From contig DCAT01000092.1 of the NCBI GenBank assembly GCA_002312935.1, forward strand, positions 1-32,252: 32,252 nt of DNA, given 5' to 3'. The notes under the pieces are model-generated. The model had not been told where the DNA came from. It searched no databases and saw only the letters and a program-made list of their open reading frames with translations. The position numbers and the translations under genes are program-made. Every line of letters begins with the position of its first letter. Position 1 is the stretch's first letter. This DNA is from Oceanospirillaceae bacterium UBA1126. GTDB lineage: Bacteria > Pseudomonadota > Gammaproteobacteria > Pseudomonadales > Balneatricaceae. This document shows positions 23,873 to 31,884 of this stretch, piece by piece.

Positions 23873-24247
23873 TTACTGTTTAAAAATAGTAGCGTATTGT
23901 TGGGGTTTGAAACCCACAAAGGCCTGCATTTGGGCATCACCTTGTTCACTGTGCATTAAAAGCAGAGGTCGTTTTATCATGCTAGGGTTGTCACAAAGCA
24001 GCTCAAATACAGTTGCCTCGCTGACGTTGCTCTGCAGTGCTGCTGGCAATTTACGCCATGTGGCGCCGCGCTTATTGAGCAATACTTCCCAGCCCACTTT
24101 TGACGCCCAGTCTTCGAGCTCTGCAACTGTGACTGGGTGTTTTTTATAGTCTCGGAAACTGAATTCGATACCTGCGTCGGTGAGCCATTTTTTAGCTTTT
24201 TTAATGGTGTCGCAATTATTAATGCCGTGCATTTGTACTTGAGTCAA
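23873..24247 (-). CDS. ArsC/Spx-family thioredoxin-fold reductase (YffB-like)
   Basis: Small thioredoxin-fold protein of about 124 residues, like E. coli YffB (118), which also lies beside dapE. The active-site Cys is in GINNCDTIKKAKKWL (Cys at residue 11). The RPLLLMHSE segment carries the second conserved Arg, and the family ending VGFKPQQYATIF is present. I place the start at the TTG at 24247 because MTQVQMHGI aligns with the first beta-strand of the family. The ATG at 24232 would cut that strand off, and the 24298 start adds 17 unrelated residues. A GGAA site precedes the TTG. It may be glutathione dependent. True arsenate reduction is unlikely without ars genes; this is inference. Confidence 0.88.
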   Translation of the reverse strand: MTQVQMHGINNCDTIKKAKKWLTDAGIEFSFRDYKKHPVTVAELEDWASKVGWEVLLNKRGATWRKLPAALQSNVSEATVFELLCDNPSMIKRPLLLMHSEQGDAQMQAFVGFKPQQYATIFKQ

Positions 24248-24611
24248 AGTGGTTTCCAAAAAATATATAGGAGAGCCGCAGGTGACCCTAAAAATCAAGA
24301 CGAAATAATACCAGAAACGAGGCTGGATTGGCTATTTAGGATTAGACACTAATAGTCTATGAGACGGCTCTGGTGGTTAAAATATTGCTCTTAGCCCCAC
24401 AACACTGGTAAATTTATTAAAGGTGTCAAGCAAGGTTCAAGGAAACTCATCAGGTACATTGTTAAAAAGGTAAAAGTCGGCGCAACAAACTGTCAGTTAT
24501 AGTAACATTATAGCCTCTCTTTAAACTGCAGATTTAATAGTTGAGGCTTGGATAGAGAGTCGCTATAGCCACAATTGTTATTTTTATCTTAGACGCTTTG
24601 CTTTATTCGCC
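24248..24611. other. Intergenic region between the ArsC-like gene and glnD (364 bp)
   Basis: AT-rich spacer on the map-glnD side of the dap operon. It holds a probable minus-strand promoter near 24305 and a TAGAC/GTCTA inverted repeat (24345-24361). I see no hairpin with a T-run after glnD and no open frame of note. In Pseudomonas a dapC aminotransferase gene lies near this point; no remnant of it is recognisable here. Confidence 0.4.
24305..24313 (-). promoter_or_regulatory. Putative promoter for the ArsC-like/dapD/dapE operon
   Basis: On the minus strand this reads TGGTATTAT, a -10 hexamer (5 of 6) with the extended TGn element. It is 58 bp from the preferred TTG start at 24247. No good -35 is seen. 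Confidence 0.4.
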
Positions 24612-27284
24612 TTATTTATCTAGGGCTCTACAAACGTCGTGTTCGAGAGTTTTTAACAGCTGTTCGTCAACAATGCGCTGGCCATTATTGAGGGTAATAA
24701 AAAATACGTCTTCTACACGGCCACCGATGGATTGGATTTTAGCTTTTTGAATGCTGATACCCAAGCGCATGAACACTAGACCTACTTGAGCCAATAACCC
24801 TGGCCTATCTGCGCTGGACAATTCCAGTCGCGTCCAGCTGCGGCCCTTCGGGTTGCTTAAACTAACAGAAGCAGATTGATTGAAGAGTTTATGAATTCTA
24901 GGTTGTCGTTGCTGCACGATATAAGCAAACTCGTCGGGGTATTGTAGTGCTTTTGTGAGGCGCTGCTTCAGTTGTTCCAGTAACGCAGGAGTTTGGTTAA
25001 TAGTGTTACCACTGTTATCCAGCACCACAAAGGTGTCCATACTATAACCGTCTTCGGTAGTGATGATGCGTGCATCTTGAATATCTAGGTGAAGTTGTCC
25101 AAGAATGGCACACAAAGCAGCAAATAAGTTGGCTTTGTCTTGGGTGTAAACGAACACTTGCGTGCCTCCTTCAAAGGCGCTGAATGACGTTTCACTAATG
25201 GCTACTAAAGGCCCATCAACTTGATGGTTTAAAATAGTGCGAGTATGCCAGGCGATGGTTTTGGCATTTTCTCTAATAAAGTAATCATCACCCAAATTTT
25301 TCCATAAGCGCATTACAGAGGCAGGATTAAATCGTTGTTCTTGCAACAATTTGCGCGCATCGGTTTGGCTTTGTTCTATCAGTGCGCGATGATCTACGGG
25401 CACGTCTAAACCCAAGCGAAGGACACGATTGGTAGCAGTGTAAAGTTGGCGTAAAAGTGATGCTCGCCAGTTGTTCCAAAGTGCTGGGTTGGTGGCGTTG
25501 ATGTCACACACAGTAAGCACATAAAGGTAATCTAAGTGCAGCTCGTCACCCATTTTTGTAGCAAATTCATGAATGATATCTGGGTTACCAATGTCACGTT
25601 TTTGCGCTGTCATAGACATGAGTAAGTGATTACGTACTAACCAGCTAACAAGCTCTGTGTCCCATTCTCCTAGTTGATGCTGTTTACAAAAATGCCTAAC
25701 TTCTTCTGCGCCAACAACAGAATGGTCACGGCCACTACCTTTGCCTATGTCGTGGTAAAGTCCGGCAATGTATAAAAGTTCAATCTTGGGTAGTTCATGT
25801 ACTAGGCGACCCGCTACTGGAAAACGCTCTTGCTCTTTTGGTAGCAACAGTTCACGCATTTTTTTCACCACTTTCATGGTGTGAGCATCAACGGTATAAA
25901 TGTGATAAAGGTCATGCTGCATTCGACCTACAATCTTGCTGAAGCTAGGCAGGTAATCCCCTAGCACTCCTTGGCGCTGCATTTCTAGTAAAGTGTGAGA
26001 CATGCGATGGGGCGAACGCAGTAACTCCATAAAGAGGCTGTTAACTCGTATATCTCGGCGATATTTGTCATCAATAAGGTGGCGGTGTGCTTGAATTAAT
26101 CGCTTACACTCAGCTCCAATGGCACTGCATTGAGGATGTTGAGCTAAAATAACAAAGGCTTCCATAATGGCAAATGGTTGGCGTAAAAATACGCTTGGAT
26201 AACAGGCCTGCAAAAGGCCATTACGTAGCTCAAAGCGTCGACTGATGGATACTACGGTGTCTTCATCATGCGCATGCAGGATTGCTTGATCAAACAACTG
26301 AAGTAAAGTTTGATTGAGCTCTGCTAAGTGCATTGCCGTGCGGTAATAACGGTGCATAAACTGCTCAACAGCTAATGCGTCATCATTATCTTCATAGCCA
26401 AAAAAAGCAGCCAAGGTGCGTTGATGGTCAAACAGCAAGCGGTCCTCTGGTCGCTTGGCAATTAGGTGTAAAGCATAGCGAATAGTCCAAAGATAATTAG
26501 TCCCCTCTTTGAGAGAATCTAGCTCACCTTGGTTGAGGTAACTGTGCCCAGAAAGTTGAGCCATATAGCGCAGACCAAAGTGGCGCTTGCCTATCCAGCC
26601 AATGGTTTGAATATCACGCAACCCCCCAGAGGAATTTTTGATGTTGGGTTCGAGATTGTATTCAGTGTCGTTAGTACGCAGGTGTCTTTGCTGCTGGGTT
26701 TTAATGCGAGCCTTATAAAAAGACTCATCGCTCCAAGCGTTCTCAGAAATAACCCAATCAAATACTTTTTTGCGTAATCCAGCTTTACCTATAATAGTGT
26801 GAGATTCTAAAAGGCTGGTGGCGATAGTGATGTCATCTTTAGCTTGGGTGTAACAATCATCTAAGGTGCGCACACTGGAGCCAATGTGTAGGCCTAAATC
26901 CCAGATAAAAGTGATAAACTCTTGGGTGCAGCTGTGCCAGAGTGATTCTTCAACGTCGTTACCAATTAGAATCAGTAAATCGATGTCTGACTGTGGGTGT
27001 AACTCACCTCGGCCATAACCGCCTACAGCTACCAGCGCTGCTTCATCTGGCCACAAATACTGCTGCCATGCTAGGCAAAGTACCTGGTCCACAAGCCAAG
27101 CCCGAGCATGGATCAGCTCGTAAATGCGAGTTTCTTTATGTTCATTGAAAATGTCATCAAGTTGGCTTTGGCCAGCATTTAAAGCGGCTTTTAATACGTT
27201 GGCTGCAGGATGGCTTATCAGTTGCTGTTGCAGCTGTTCATGATCAATGAGCTGGTCGCGCAGTCGCTTACTAACCAAGGACAC
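24612..27284 (-). CDS. glnD: Bifunctional [protein-PII] uridylyltransferase/uridylyl-removing enzyme
   Basis: Glutamine sensor that adds UMP to PII proteins when nitrogen is short and removes it when glutamine is plentiful. At 890 residues it has exactly the length of E. coli GlnD. The nucleotidyltransferase motif GGYGRGELHPQSDIDLL starts at residue 88 (catalytic Asp pair D100 and D102). The HD phosphohydrolase motif HDIGKG lies near residue 510, and two ACT domains fill about residues 700-890. The start is GTG, 2 nt after the map stop, with GAAGAG in the map end as ribosome site, so the two are coupled. The map-glnD order is conserved. Confidence 0.97.
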   Translation of the reverse strand: MSLVSKRLRDQLIDHEQLQQQLISHPAANVLKAALNAGQSQLDDIFNEHKETRIYELIHARAWLVDQVLCLAWQQYLWPDEAALVAVGGYGRGELHPQSDIDLLILIGNDVEESLWHSCTQEFITFIWDLGLHIGSSVRTLDDCYTQAKDDITIATSLLESHTIIGKAGLRKKVFDWVISENAWSDESFYKARIKTQQQRHLRTNDTEYNLEPNIKNSSGGLRDIQTIGWIGKRHFGLRYMAQLSGHSYLNQGELDSLKEGTNYLWTIRYALHLIAKRPEDRLLFDHQRTLAAFFGYEDNDDALAVEQFMHRYYRTAMHLAELNQTLLQLFDQAILHAHDEDTVVSISRRFELRNGLLQACYPSVFLRQPFAIMEAFVILAQHPQCSAIGAECKRLIQAHRHLIDDKYRRDIRVNSLFMELLRSPHRMSHTLLEMQRQGVLGDYLPSFSKIVGRMQHDLYHIYTVDAHTMKVVKKMRELLLPKEQERFPVAGRLVHELPKIELLYIAGLYHDIGKGSGRDHSVVGAEEVRHFCKQHQLGEWDTELVSWLVRNHLLMSMTAQKRDIGNPDIIHEFATKMGDELHLDYLYVLTVCDINATNPALWNNWRASLLRQLYTATNRVLRLGLDVPVDHRALIEQSQTDARKLLQEQRFNPASVMRLWKNLGDDYFIRENAKTIAWHTRTILNHQVDGPLVAISETSFSAFEGGTQVFVYTQDKANLFAALCAILGQLHLDIQDARIITTEDGYSMDTFVVLDNSGNTINQTPALLEQLKQRLTKALQYPDEFAYIVQQRQPRIHKLFNQSASVSLSNPKGRSWTRLELSSADRPGLLAQVGLVFMRLGISIQKAKIQSIGGRVEDVFFITLNNGQRIVDEQLLKTLEHDVCRALDK

Positions 27285-27286
27285 TA

Positions 27287-28057
27287 TTACGTCATCTCTT
27301 CTTTACGAATAGTAAGGTTTTCGTAGCCGTCTGAAGTAACCAAAATTGTGTGTTCAAACTGAGCAGACAAACGCTTGTCTGCAGTCGTCACAGTCCAACC
27401 ATCATTTTTATTAAGTTTAACGTGACGTTTGCCCGCATTAAGCATAGGTTCAATCGTAAAAATCATGCCTTCTTTTAGCTCAACACCGGTATTTGGCCTA
27501 CCATAATGGAGTACTTGGGGATCTTCATGAAAGCCTACACCAATGCCATGGCCGCAATACTCTTGCACGATGGAATAATGATTTGCCTCGGCATGCACCT
27601 GGATCACGTGGCCTATATCGCCTAAGTGGGCGCCTGGCTTTACCAAAGCGATGCCTTTATAGAGGCATTCTTGGGTAATGGCGACTAAGCGTTCAACGTG
27701 GGGTGCAACAGGGCCAATAGCAAACATGCGGCTGGTATCGCCGTGATAACCATCTTTAATTACGGTAATGTCTATGTTTAAAAGATCACCTTGCTTTAAG
27801 GCTTTATCATTTGGGATGCCGTGACAAACGACTTGGTTAACTGAGGTGCAAATAGACTTAGGAAAACCGTGGTAGTTTAATGGCGCAGGAATTGCTTTTT
27901 GCACATCCACAATATAGTCATGGCAGATTTGATCAAGCGTGTTGGTGGTTACACCCGCTTTCACATATGGGTGGATCATCTCTAACACTTCTGCCGCCAA
28001 GCGGCCGGCAATGCGCATCTTTTCAATGGCAGCTGCGTCTTTAATCAATATGTTCAT
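27287..28057 (-). CDS. map: Methionine aminopeptidase, type I
   Basis: Essential cytoplasmic enzyme that removes the initiator Met from new proteins. At 256 residues it is close to E. coli Map (264). The dinuclear metal ligands are D96 and D107 (NIDITVIKDGYHGDTSRMF), H170 (CGHGIGVGFHE), E203 (TIEPML) and E235 (AQFEHT); H79 is the conserved substrate-site His. It is the first gene of the map-glnD unit and is divergent from rpsB, the usual gammaproteobacterial arrangement. A strong extended -10 promoter lies about 65 bp upstream. Confidence 0.97.
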   Translation of the reverse strand: MNILIKDAAAIEKMRIAGRLAAEVLEMIHPYVKAGVTTNTLDQICHDYIVDVQKAIPAPLNYHGFPKSICTSVNQVVCHGIPNDKALKQGDLLNIDITVIKDGYHGDTSRMFAIGPVAPHVERLVAITQECLYKGIALVKPGAHLGDIGHVIQVHAEANHYSIVQEYCGHGIGVGFHEDPQVLHYGRPNTGVELKEGMIFTIEPMLNAGKRHVKLNKNDGWTVTTADKRLSAQFEHTILVTSDGYENLTIRKEEMT

Positions 28058-28120
28058 GTGTTTCTCAATGCTTTTATGCCAGAAAGGCTATCAGGACAGT
28101 AAACCAATATTTGTCCTCGG

Positions 28121-28129
28121 ATTATACCA
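28121..28129 (-). promoter_or_regulatory. Extended -10 promoter for map-glnD
   Basis: On the minus strand this reads TGGTATAAT, a perfect -10 with extended TGn. The start would lie near 28114, giving a leader of about 57 nt. A pair of 6-bp arms (AGGACA/TGTCCT) spanning 28093-28117 lies over the start point. Confidence 0.55.
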
Positions 28130-28378
28130 GACATCGTCAAGTTCATGGCCGTGAAGTACAATTTTTATATCGTCCCCCTAAAACCCTGAAATTTTGGTGA
28201 TTTTAGGCAAATCGTTTATCTCAGGCGAAGTTCAATGAGTGATAAAAATAAATAGCCTATGCAAGCATGAATTAATAGAAATGTGGCCCTGCGGGGTGCC
28301 TAAAAGGCGCAACCTTCTGTCTTGGGGGTTAGTTGCAGCTTAACAGCAACATAAATGAACTAATGCCGGCGATTACTT

Positions 28379-28407
28379 TTGATATTTCCCGTTAGTTATG
28401 GTATAAA
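28379..28407 (+). promoter_or_regulatory. Strong promoter of the rpsB-tsf operon with GC-rich discriminator
   Basis: TTGATA (-35), a 17-bp spacer ending in TGG, and TATAAA (-10). It is followed by TTGCGCGCC at the presumed start (about 28414). A GC-rich discriminator is the known mark of ppGpp/DksA-repressed stable-RNA and ribosomal-protein promoters, so stringent control is likely. Confidence 0.8.
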
Positions 28408-28413
28408 TTGCGC

Positions 28414-28618
28414 GCCCAAATTCGTTCTGGTTTCTTTCGTTAGAAAGACCTTGATTTTGGAGCTTAACTATAACGTCACACATAAACCGGCACATGGTTC
28501 TGGGTGTTGGGAGTCTGCTTTAAGGCTTCTGATCGAACTATGGTTCTTGCTTTTATTCTATTAAAGAATCTGCAAGACGAGGGTTTATGGAGGCCTAACC
28601 CGTACAAAGGAAATTAAA
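28414..28618 (+). promoter_or_regulatory. Long rpsB 5' leader, probable S2 autoregulatory RNA
   Basis: About 205 nt lie between the presumed start and the rpsB ATG. A hairpin at about 28429-28450 (TCTTTC with GAAAGA, loop GTTA, closed by GG/CC) is visible. Gammaproteobacterial rpsB leaders are known to fold into a conserved structure bound by S2, which represses its own operon. I infer that function from position and length; I did not match the consensus base by base. Confidence 0.55.
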
Positions 28619-29374
28619 ATGACTAAAGTAAGTATGCGTGACCTGCTTAAAGCAGGCGCCCACTTCGGACACCAAACACGTTACTGGAACCCAAAAATGG
28701 GCCAGTATATCTTTGGCGCTCGTAACAAGATTCACATCATCAACCTAGACCAAACCCTACCTGCTTTGAACGAAGCTCTTGCGATCGTTGAGAACATGGC
28801 TTCTAACAAGAACAAAGTATTGTTTGTTGGTACTAAGCGGGCGGCAGGTAAGTTGATTAAAGAACATGCTAGTCGGGTTGGAATGCCTTATGTCAACCAT
28901 CGCTGGTTGGGTGGTATGTTGACTAACTACAAGACTATCCGTCAGTCAATTAATCGTTTTCGTACCCTAGAGACGCAGTTTAACGACGGTACCTCTGAGC
29001 AGTTGACTAAAAAAGAAGCGTTGATGCGTCAACGTGAAATGGAAAAACTTGAGCGCGCTATTGGCGGTATCAAGGACATGGGTGGTCTTCCAGACGCTTT
29101 GTTCGTGGTAGACGTTGAGCACGAGCGTATTGCGATTAACGAAGCTAACAAGCTTGGCATCCCAGTTATTGGCATCGTTGACACTAACAGTAACCCAGAT
29201 GGCATCGATTACGTAATTCCTGCTAATGATGACGCCTTGCGCGCTATCGAAATCTACGTTTCTGCTATGGCTGATGCTTGTGCAGCTGGCAAAGACGATG
29301 GCACCTCTGTTGCTGGCGAATTTGTAGAAGTTGCTGAAGAAGAAGCTGTAGTATCTGACGTTGCTGCCGAATAA
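28619..29374 (+). CDS. rpsB: 30S ribosomal protein S2
   Basis: Small-subunit ribosomal protein at the head-body junction of the 30S particle, also the likely repressor of its own operon. It has 251 residues (E. coli 241). It contains the family segments AGAHFGHQTRYWNPKM (residues 12-27), NHRWLGGMLTNYKTI (about 94-108) and a coiled-coil region rich in Glu and Lys (about 120-145). The C-terminus is acidic (VEVAEEEAVVSDVAAE). A strong AAAGGA site lies before the ATG. It is co-transcribed with tsf past an internal hairpin. Confidence 0.98.
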   Translation: MTKVSMRDLLKAGAHFGHQTRYWNPKMGQYIFGARNKIHIINLDQTLPALNEALAIVENMASNKNKVLFVGTKRAAGKLIKEHASRVGMPYVNHRWLGGMLTNYKTIRQSINRFRTLETQFNDGTSEQLTKKEALMRQREMEKLERAIGGIKDMGGLPDALFVVDVEHERIAINEANKLGIPVIGIVDTNSNPDGIDYVIPANDDALRAIEIYVSAMADACAAGKDDGTSVAGEFVEVAEEEAVVSDVAAE

Positions 29375-29407
29375 GCCTAAACCCTTGGTTTAGCTAGGCA
29401 AATATAC

Positions 29408-29434
29408 AAAAGGGAGCTCGGCTCCCTTTTTTTT
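29408..29434 (+). terminator. Intercistronic terminator/attenuator between rpsB and tsf
   Basis: Stem GGGAGC with GCTCCC, loop TCG, then a run of eight T. It lies 34 nt after the rpsB stop. A partial terminator between rpsB and tsf would let S2 be made without equal EF-Ts; no strong separate tsf promoter is visible. Confidence 0.88.
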
Positions 29435-29480
29435 AACGGCGTCCTGTGTGACGTTGAAAACCCAAATTGAGGATTTTCTA

Positions 29481-30341
29481 ATGGCTGCAATTACTGCATC
29501 TATGGTTAAAGAATTGCGTGAGCGTACTAGCTTGGGCATGATGGATTGTAAAAAGGCTCTTGTTGCTTCTGAAGGTGACATTGACCAGGCAATCGAAGAC
29601 TTGCGTAAATCTAGCGGCTTAAAAGCGGCTAAAAAAGCGGGCCGTACAGCTGCTGAAGGTGTTGTGCTTGCAAAAGTTGCTGATGACAATTCTTTTGGTG
29701 TGTTGGTTGAAGTGAATTCAGAAACAGACTTTGCTGCTCGTGATGAAGGCTTTTTGGCCTTTGCTAGTAAGGTAACTGAAGCAGCATTTGCAGCTAAGCA
29801 AGATGATATGGCCGTGTTAATGCAAGGCGAACTGTCTGATGCTCGCGAAGCTTTAGTGCAAAAGATCGGTGAAAATATCACTCCTCGCCGCATAGTTATG
29901 CTTGAGGGTGCTAATGTCGGCGCTTATGTTCACAGCAATAGTAAAATTGCTACCTTGATTGTGCTTACTGCAGGTGATCGTGAGCTGGCCAAAGATATTG
30001 CCATGCACGTTACTGCTATCAACCCGCGTGTAGTTAGTCGCGACGATATGACTGCTGAAGAAGTCGAAAAAGAAAAAGATATCATTAAGGCGCAGCCTGA
30101 TATGGCTGGTAAGCCAGATGCGATCGTTGACAAGATGATGATGGGTCGTATCAACAAGTTCTTGGCTGAAAATAGCTTAACAGAACAACCCTTTGTTAAG
30201 AATCCAGATCAAAAAATTAGCGACTTGCTAAGTGCTGTTGGTGCCTCTGTTACTGCCTTTAATCGCTTAGAAGTAGGCGAAGGGATTGAAGTGGAGCATG
30301 TTGATTTTGCTACCGAAGTAGCACAGCAGCTAAAGGGTTAA
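29481..30341 (+). CDS. tsf: Elongation factor Ts
   Basis: Guanine-nucleotide exchange factor for EF-Tu. The 286 residues are near E. coli EF-Ts (283). The N-terminal UBA-like domain begins MAAITASMVKELRERTSLGMMDCKKAL (signature over residues 8-22), and the second signature ETDFAARDEGF occurs at about residues 79-89. The core subdomains and the C-terminal module are complete. The ATG at 29481 has a GAGGA site; the longer frame from 29448 begins in the intercistronic region and is rejected. Confidence 0.98.
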   Translation: MAAITASMVKELRERTSLGMMDCKKALVASEGDIDQAIEDLRKSSGLKAAKKAGRTAAEGVVLAKVADDNSFGVLVEVNSETDFAARDEGFLAFASKVTEAAFAAKQDDMAVLMQGELSDAREALVQKIGENITPRRIVMLEGANVGAYVHSNSKIATLIVLTAGDRELAKDIAMHVTAINPRVVSRDDMTAEEVEKEKDIIKAQPDMAGKPDAIVDKMMMGRINKFLAENSLTEQPFVKNPDQKISDLLSAVGASVTAFNRLEVGEGIEVEHVDFATEVAQQLKG

Positions 30342-30362
30342 GCCTTATTAGTCTGCATGAAG

Positions 30363-30404
30363 CGCCGTCACAGAGGATGATCCACTGTGACGGCGTTTTT
30401 TTTT
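30363..30404 (+). terminator. Rho-independent terminator of rpsB-tsf
   Basis: Perfect 11-bp stem (CGCCGTCACAG with CTGTGACGGCG), an 11-nt loop and nine T. It is 22 nt after the tsf stop and separates the rpsB-tsf unit from pyrH. Confidence 0.95.
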
Positions 30405-30463
30405 GACTTAAGCCAAGCGCACAACTTGCCCTTGAGCTGTTAATGCGTCACTATCTTATTGTT

Positions 30464-30492
30464 TTGTCAGGGCTATATATTCTGAGTAATAA
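30464..30492 (+). promoter_or_regulatory. Putative promoter for pyrH-frr
   Basis: TTGTCA (5 of 6 to the -35), a 17-bp spacer, then TAATAA, a fair -10. The start would be near 30499, about 30 nt before the pyrH ATG. The strong terminator upstream makes a promoter in this interval necessary. Confidence 0.45.
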
Positions 30493-30528
30493 TATGGCTG
30501 TTGCACACTAATGTTTTGGAGAAAATAA

Positions 30529-31290
30529 ATGCCAATGTCGGATAAGCGTCAACCCCGCTATAAACGGATTTTGCTCAAGCTCAGCGGCGAAGCATTGATG
30601 GGGAGCGAGAACTTTGGTATTGATCCTAAAGTTTTAGATCGTATGGCCCTAGAAGTTGGTCAGCTGGTGGGTATTGGCGTACAAGTGGGTCTGGTGATTG
30701 GCGGTGGTAACTTGTTCCGGGGAGCGGCCCTCAGTGAGGCTGGAATGGACCGCGTAACTGGCGACCATATGGGTATGTTAGCTACGGTAATGAATGCTTT
30801 GGCGATGCGCGATGCCCTAGAGCGCTCCAACATCACCACCCGAGTAATGTCGGCCATTCCTATGAGTGGAGTAGTGGATCATTATGACCGTCGTAACGCT
30901 ATGTTGTACTTGTCACAAGGCAATGTGGTCATTTTTTCTGCGGGCACGGGTAACCCGTTTTTTACTACGGATTCTGCAGCTTCATTACGCGGAATAGAAA
31001 TTGAAGCAGATGTAGTGCTTAAAGCGACTAAAGTGGACGGGGTTTACGATTCAGACCCAGTTAAAAACCCAAACGCTGTAAAATATGAGTACATCACTTT
31101 TGACGAAGCCATTGAAAAGCAATTAGGCATTATGGACCTAACAGCCATGTGTTTGTGTCGCGACCAAGAGATGCCAGTTCGAGTGTTTAATATGAACAAG
31201 CCAGGGGCCTTAGTTAATTTGGTGGTCGGTGGCCACGAAGGCACACTGGTGAATGTGACATTGCCTGAGGGCGGAGAAAATAATGATTAA
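30529..31290 (+). CDS. pyrH: UMP kinase
   Basis: Hexameric bacterial UMP kinase that phosphorylates UMP to UDP, regulated by GTP and UTP. It has 253 residues (E. coli 241) and the amino-acid-kinase fold. The N-terminal KRILLKLSGEALMG binds phosphate, and the conserved GGGNLFRG (about residues 58-65), GTGNPFFTTDSAA (about 144-156) and KATKVDGVYDSDP (about 169-181) segments are intact. The ATG at 30529 has GGAG 7 nt upstream; an ATG two codons on is also possible. frr starts 8 nt before its stop, so the two are coupled. Confidence 0.97.
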   Translation: MPMSDKRQPRYKRILLKLSGEALMGSENFGIDPKVLDRMALEVGQLVGIGVQVGLVIGGGNLFRGAALSEAGMDRVTGDHMGMLATVMNALAMRDALERSNITTRVMSAIPMSGVVDHYDRRNAMLYLSQGNVVIFSAGTGNPFFTTDSAASLRGIEIEADVVLKATKVDGVYDSDPVKNPNAVKYEYITFDEAIEKQLGIMDLTAMCLCRDQEMPVRVFNMNKPGALVNLVVGGHEGTLVNVTLPEGGENND

Positions 31291-31840
31291 TGAAATTCAG
31301 CAAGATGCCAATGAACGTATGGATAAAAGTATTTCGGCCCTAAGCGAAGCGTTTAAGCGCATCCGCACTGGGCGAGCTCACCCAAGTATACTAGACAGCG
31401 TAATGGTGTCTTATTATGGTAGTGACACCCCCCTGAATCAATTAGCTAACATCTCTGTTGAGGATGGTCGCTGTTTGGCTGTTTCTCCTTGGGAGAAACC
31501 TATGGTGCCAGAGATAGAAAAAGCGATCATGAAAGCTAATCTGGGGCTAAACCCATCTACTTCTGGTGATTTAATTCGTGTGCCTATGCCAGCGCTTACG
31601 GAAGAAACCCGTAAAAGTTTTATTCGGGGAGCTCGAGAAGAAGCTGAAAAAGCTCGCGTTTCTGTACGCAGTATTCGCCGTGATGCGAATGGCGATATTA
31701 AAGAGCTGTTAAAAGATAAAGATATTTCAGAGGATGATGCGCGCCGTGGTGAAGACATGGTGCAAAAGGTTACTGATGCTCACGTTGCTACTATTGAAGC
31801 GGCTTTAGCAGCAAAAGAAAAGGATTTGATGGAGGTTTAA
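31283..31840 (+). CDS. frr: Ribosome recycling factor
   Basis: Works with EF-G to split the post-termination ribosome. At 185 residues it has exactly the usual length. The three-helix-bundle domain holds the conserved FKRIRTGRAHPSILD (about residues 24-38), and the beta/alpha domain holds VSPWEK and IRVPMPALTEETRK (about 92-105). The C-terminal helix ends in a charged Lys/Glu stretch. The start overlaps the pyrH end by 8 nt. uppS follows after 44 nt with its own AAGGA site. Confidence 0.97.
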   Translation: MINEIQQDANERMDKSISALSEAFKRIRTGRAHPSILDSVMVSYYGSDTPLNQLANISVEDGRCLAVSPWEKPMVPEIEKAIMKANLGLNPSTSGDLIRVPMPALTEETRKSFIRGAREEAEKARVSVRSIRRDANGDIKELLKDKDISEDDARRGEDMVQKVTDAHVATIEAALAAKEKDLMEV

Positions 31841-31884
31841 CCTGCATCATTGTTTCTGATAAGGCTCACATTAAGGATTAATGC

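Noticed and set aside
23873..24298. 141-residue long form of the ArsC-like protein
   Set aside because: The extra N-terminal residues do not fit the thioredoxin-like fold, whose first strand starts at TQVQMHGI; the TTG at 24247 has a ribosome site.
29455..29482. TTGAAA-17-TCTAAT promoter-like pair before tsf
   Set aside because: The -10 would overlap the tsf ATG, so transcripts would lack the start codon and ribosome site.
29390..29893. 167-codon open frame on the minus strand opposite tsf
   Set aside because: It is antisense to a certain gene, has no ribosome site, and its composition is what the reverse frame of an Ala/Lys-rich protein gives.
31438..31758. 106-codon open frame opposite frr
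   Set aside because: Shadow of a certain gene; low-complexity Ser/Arg composition.
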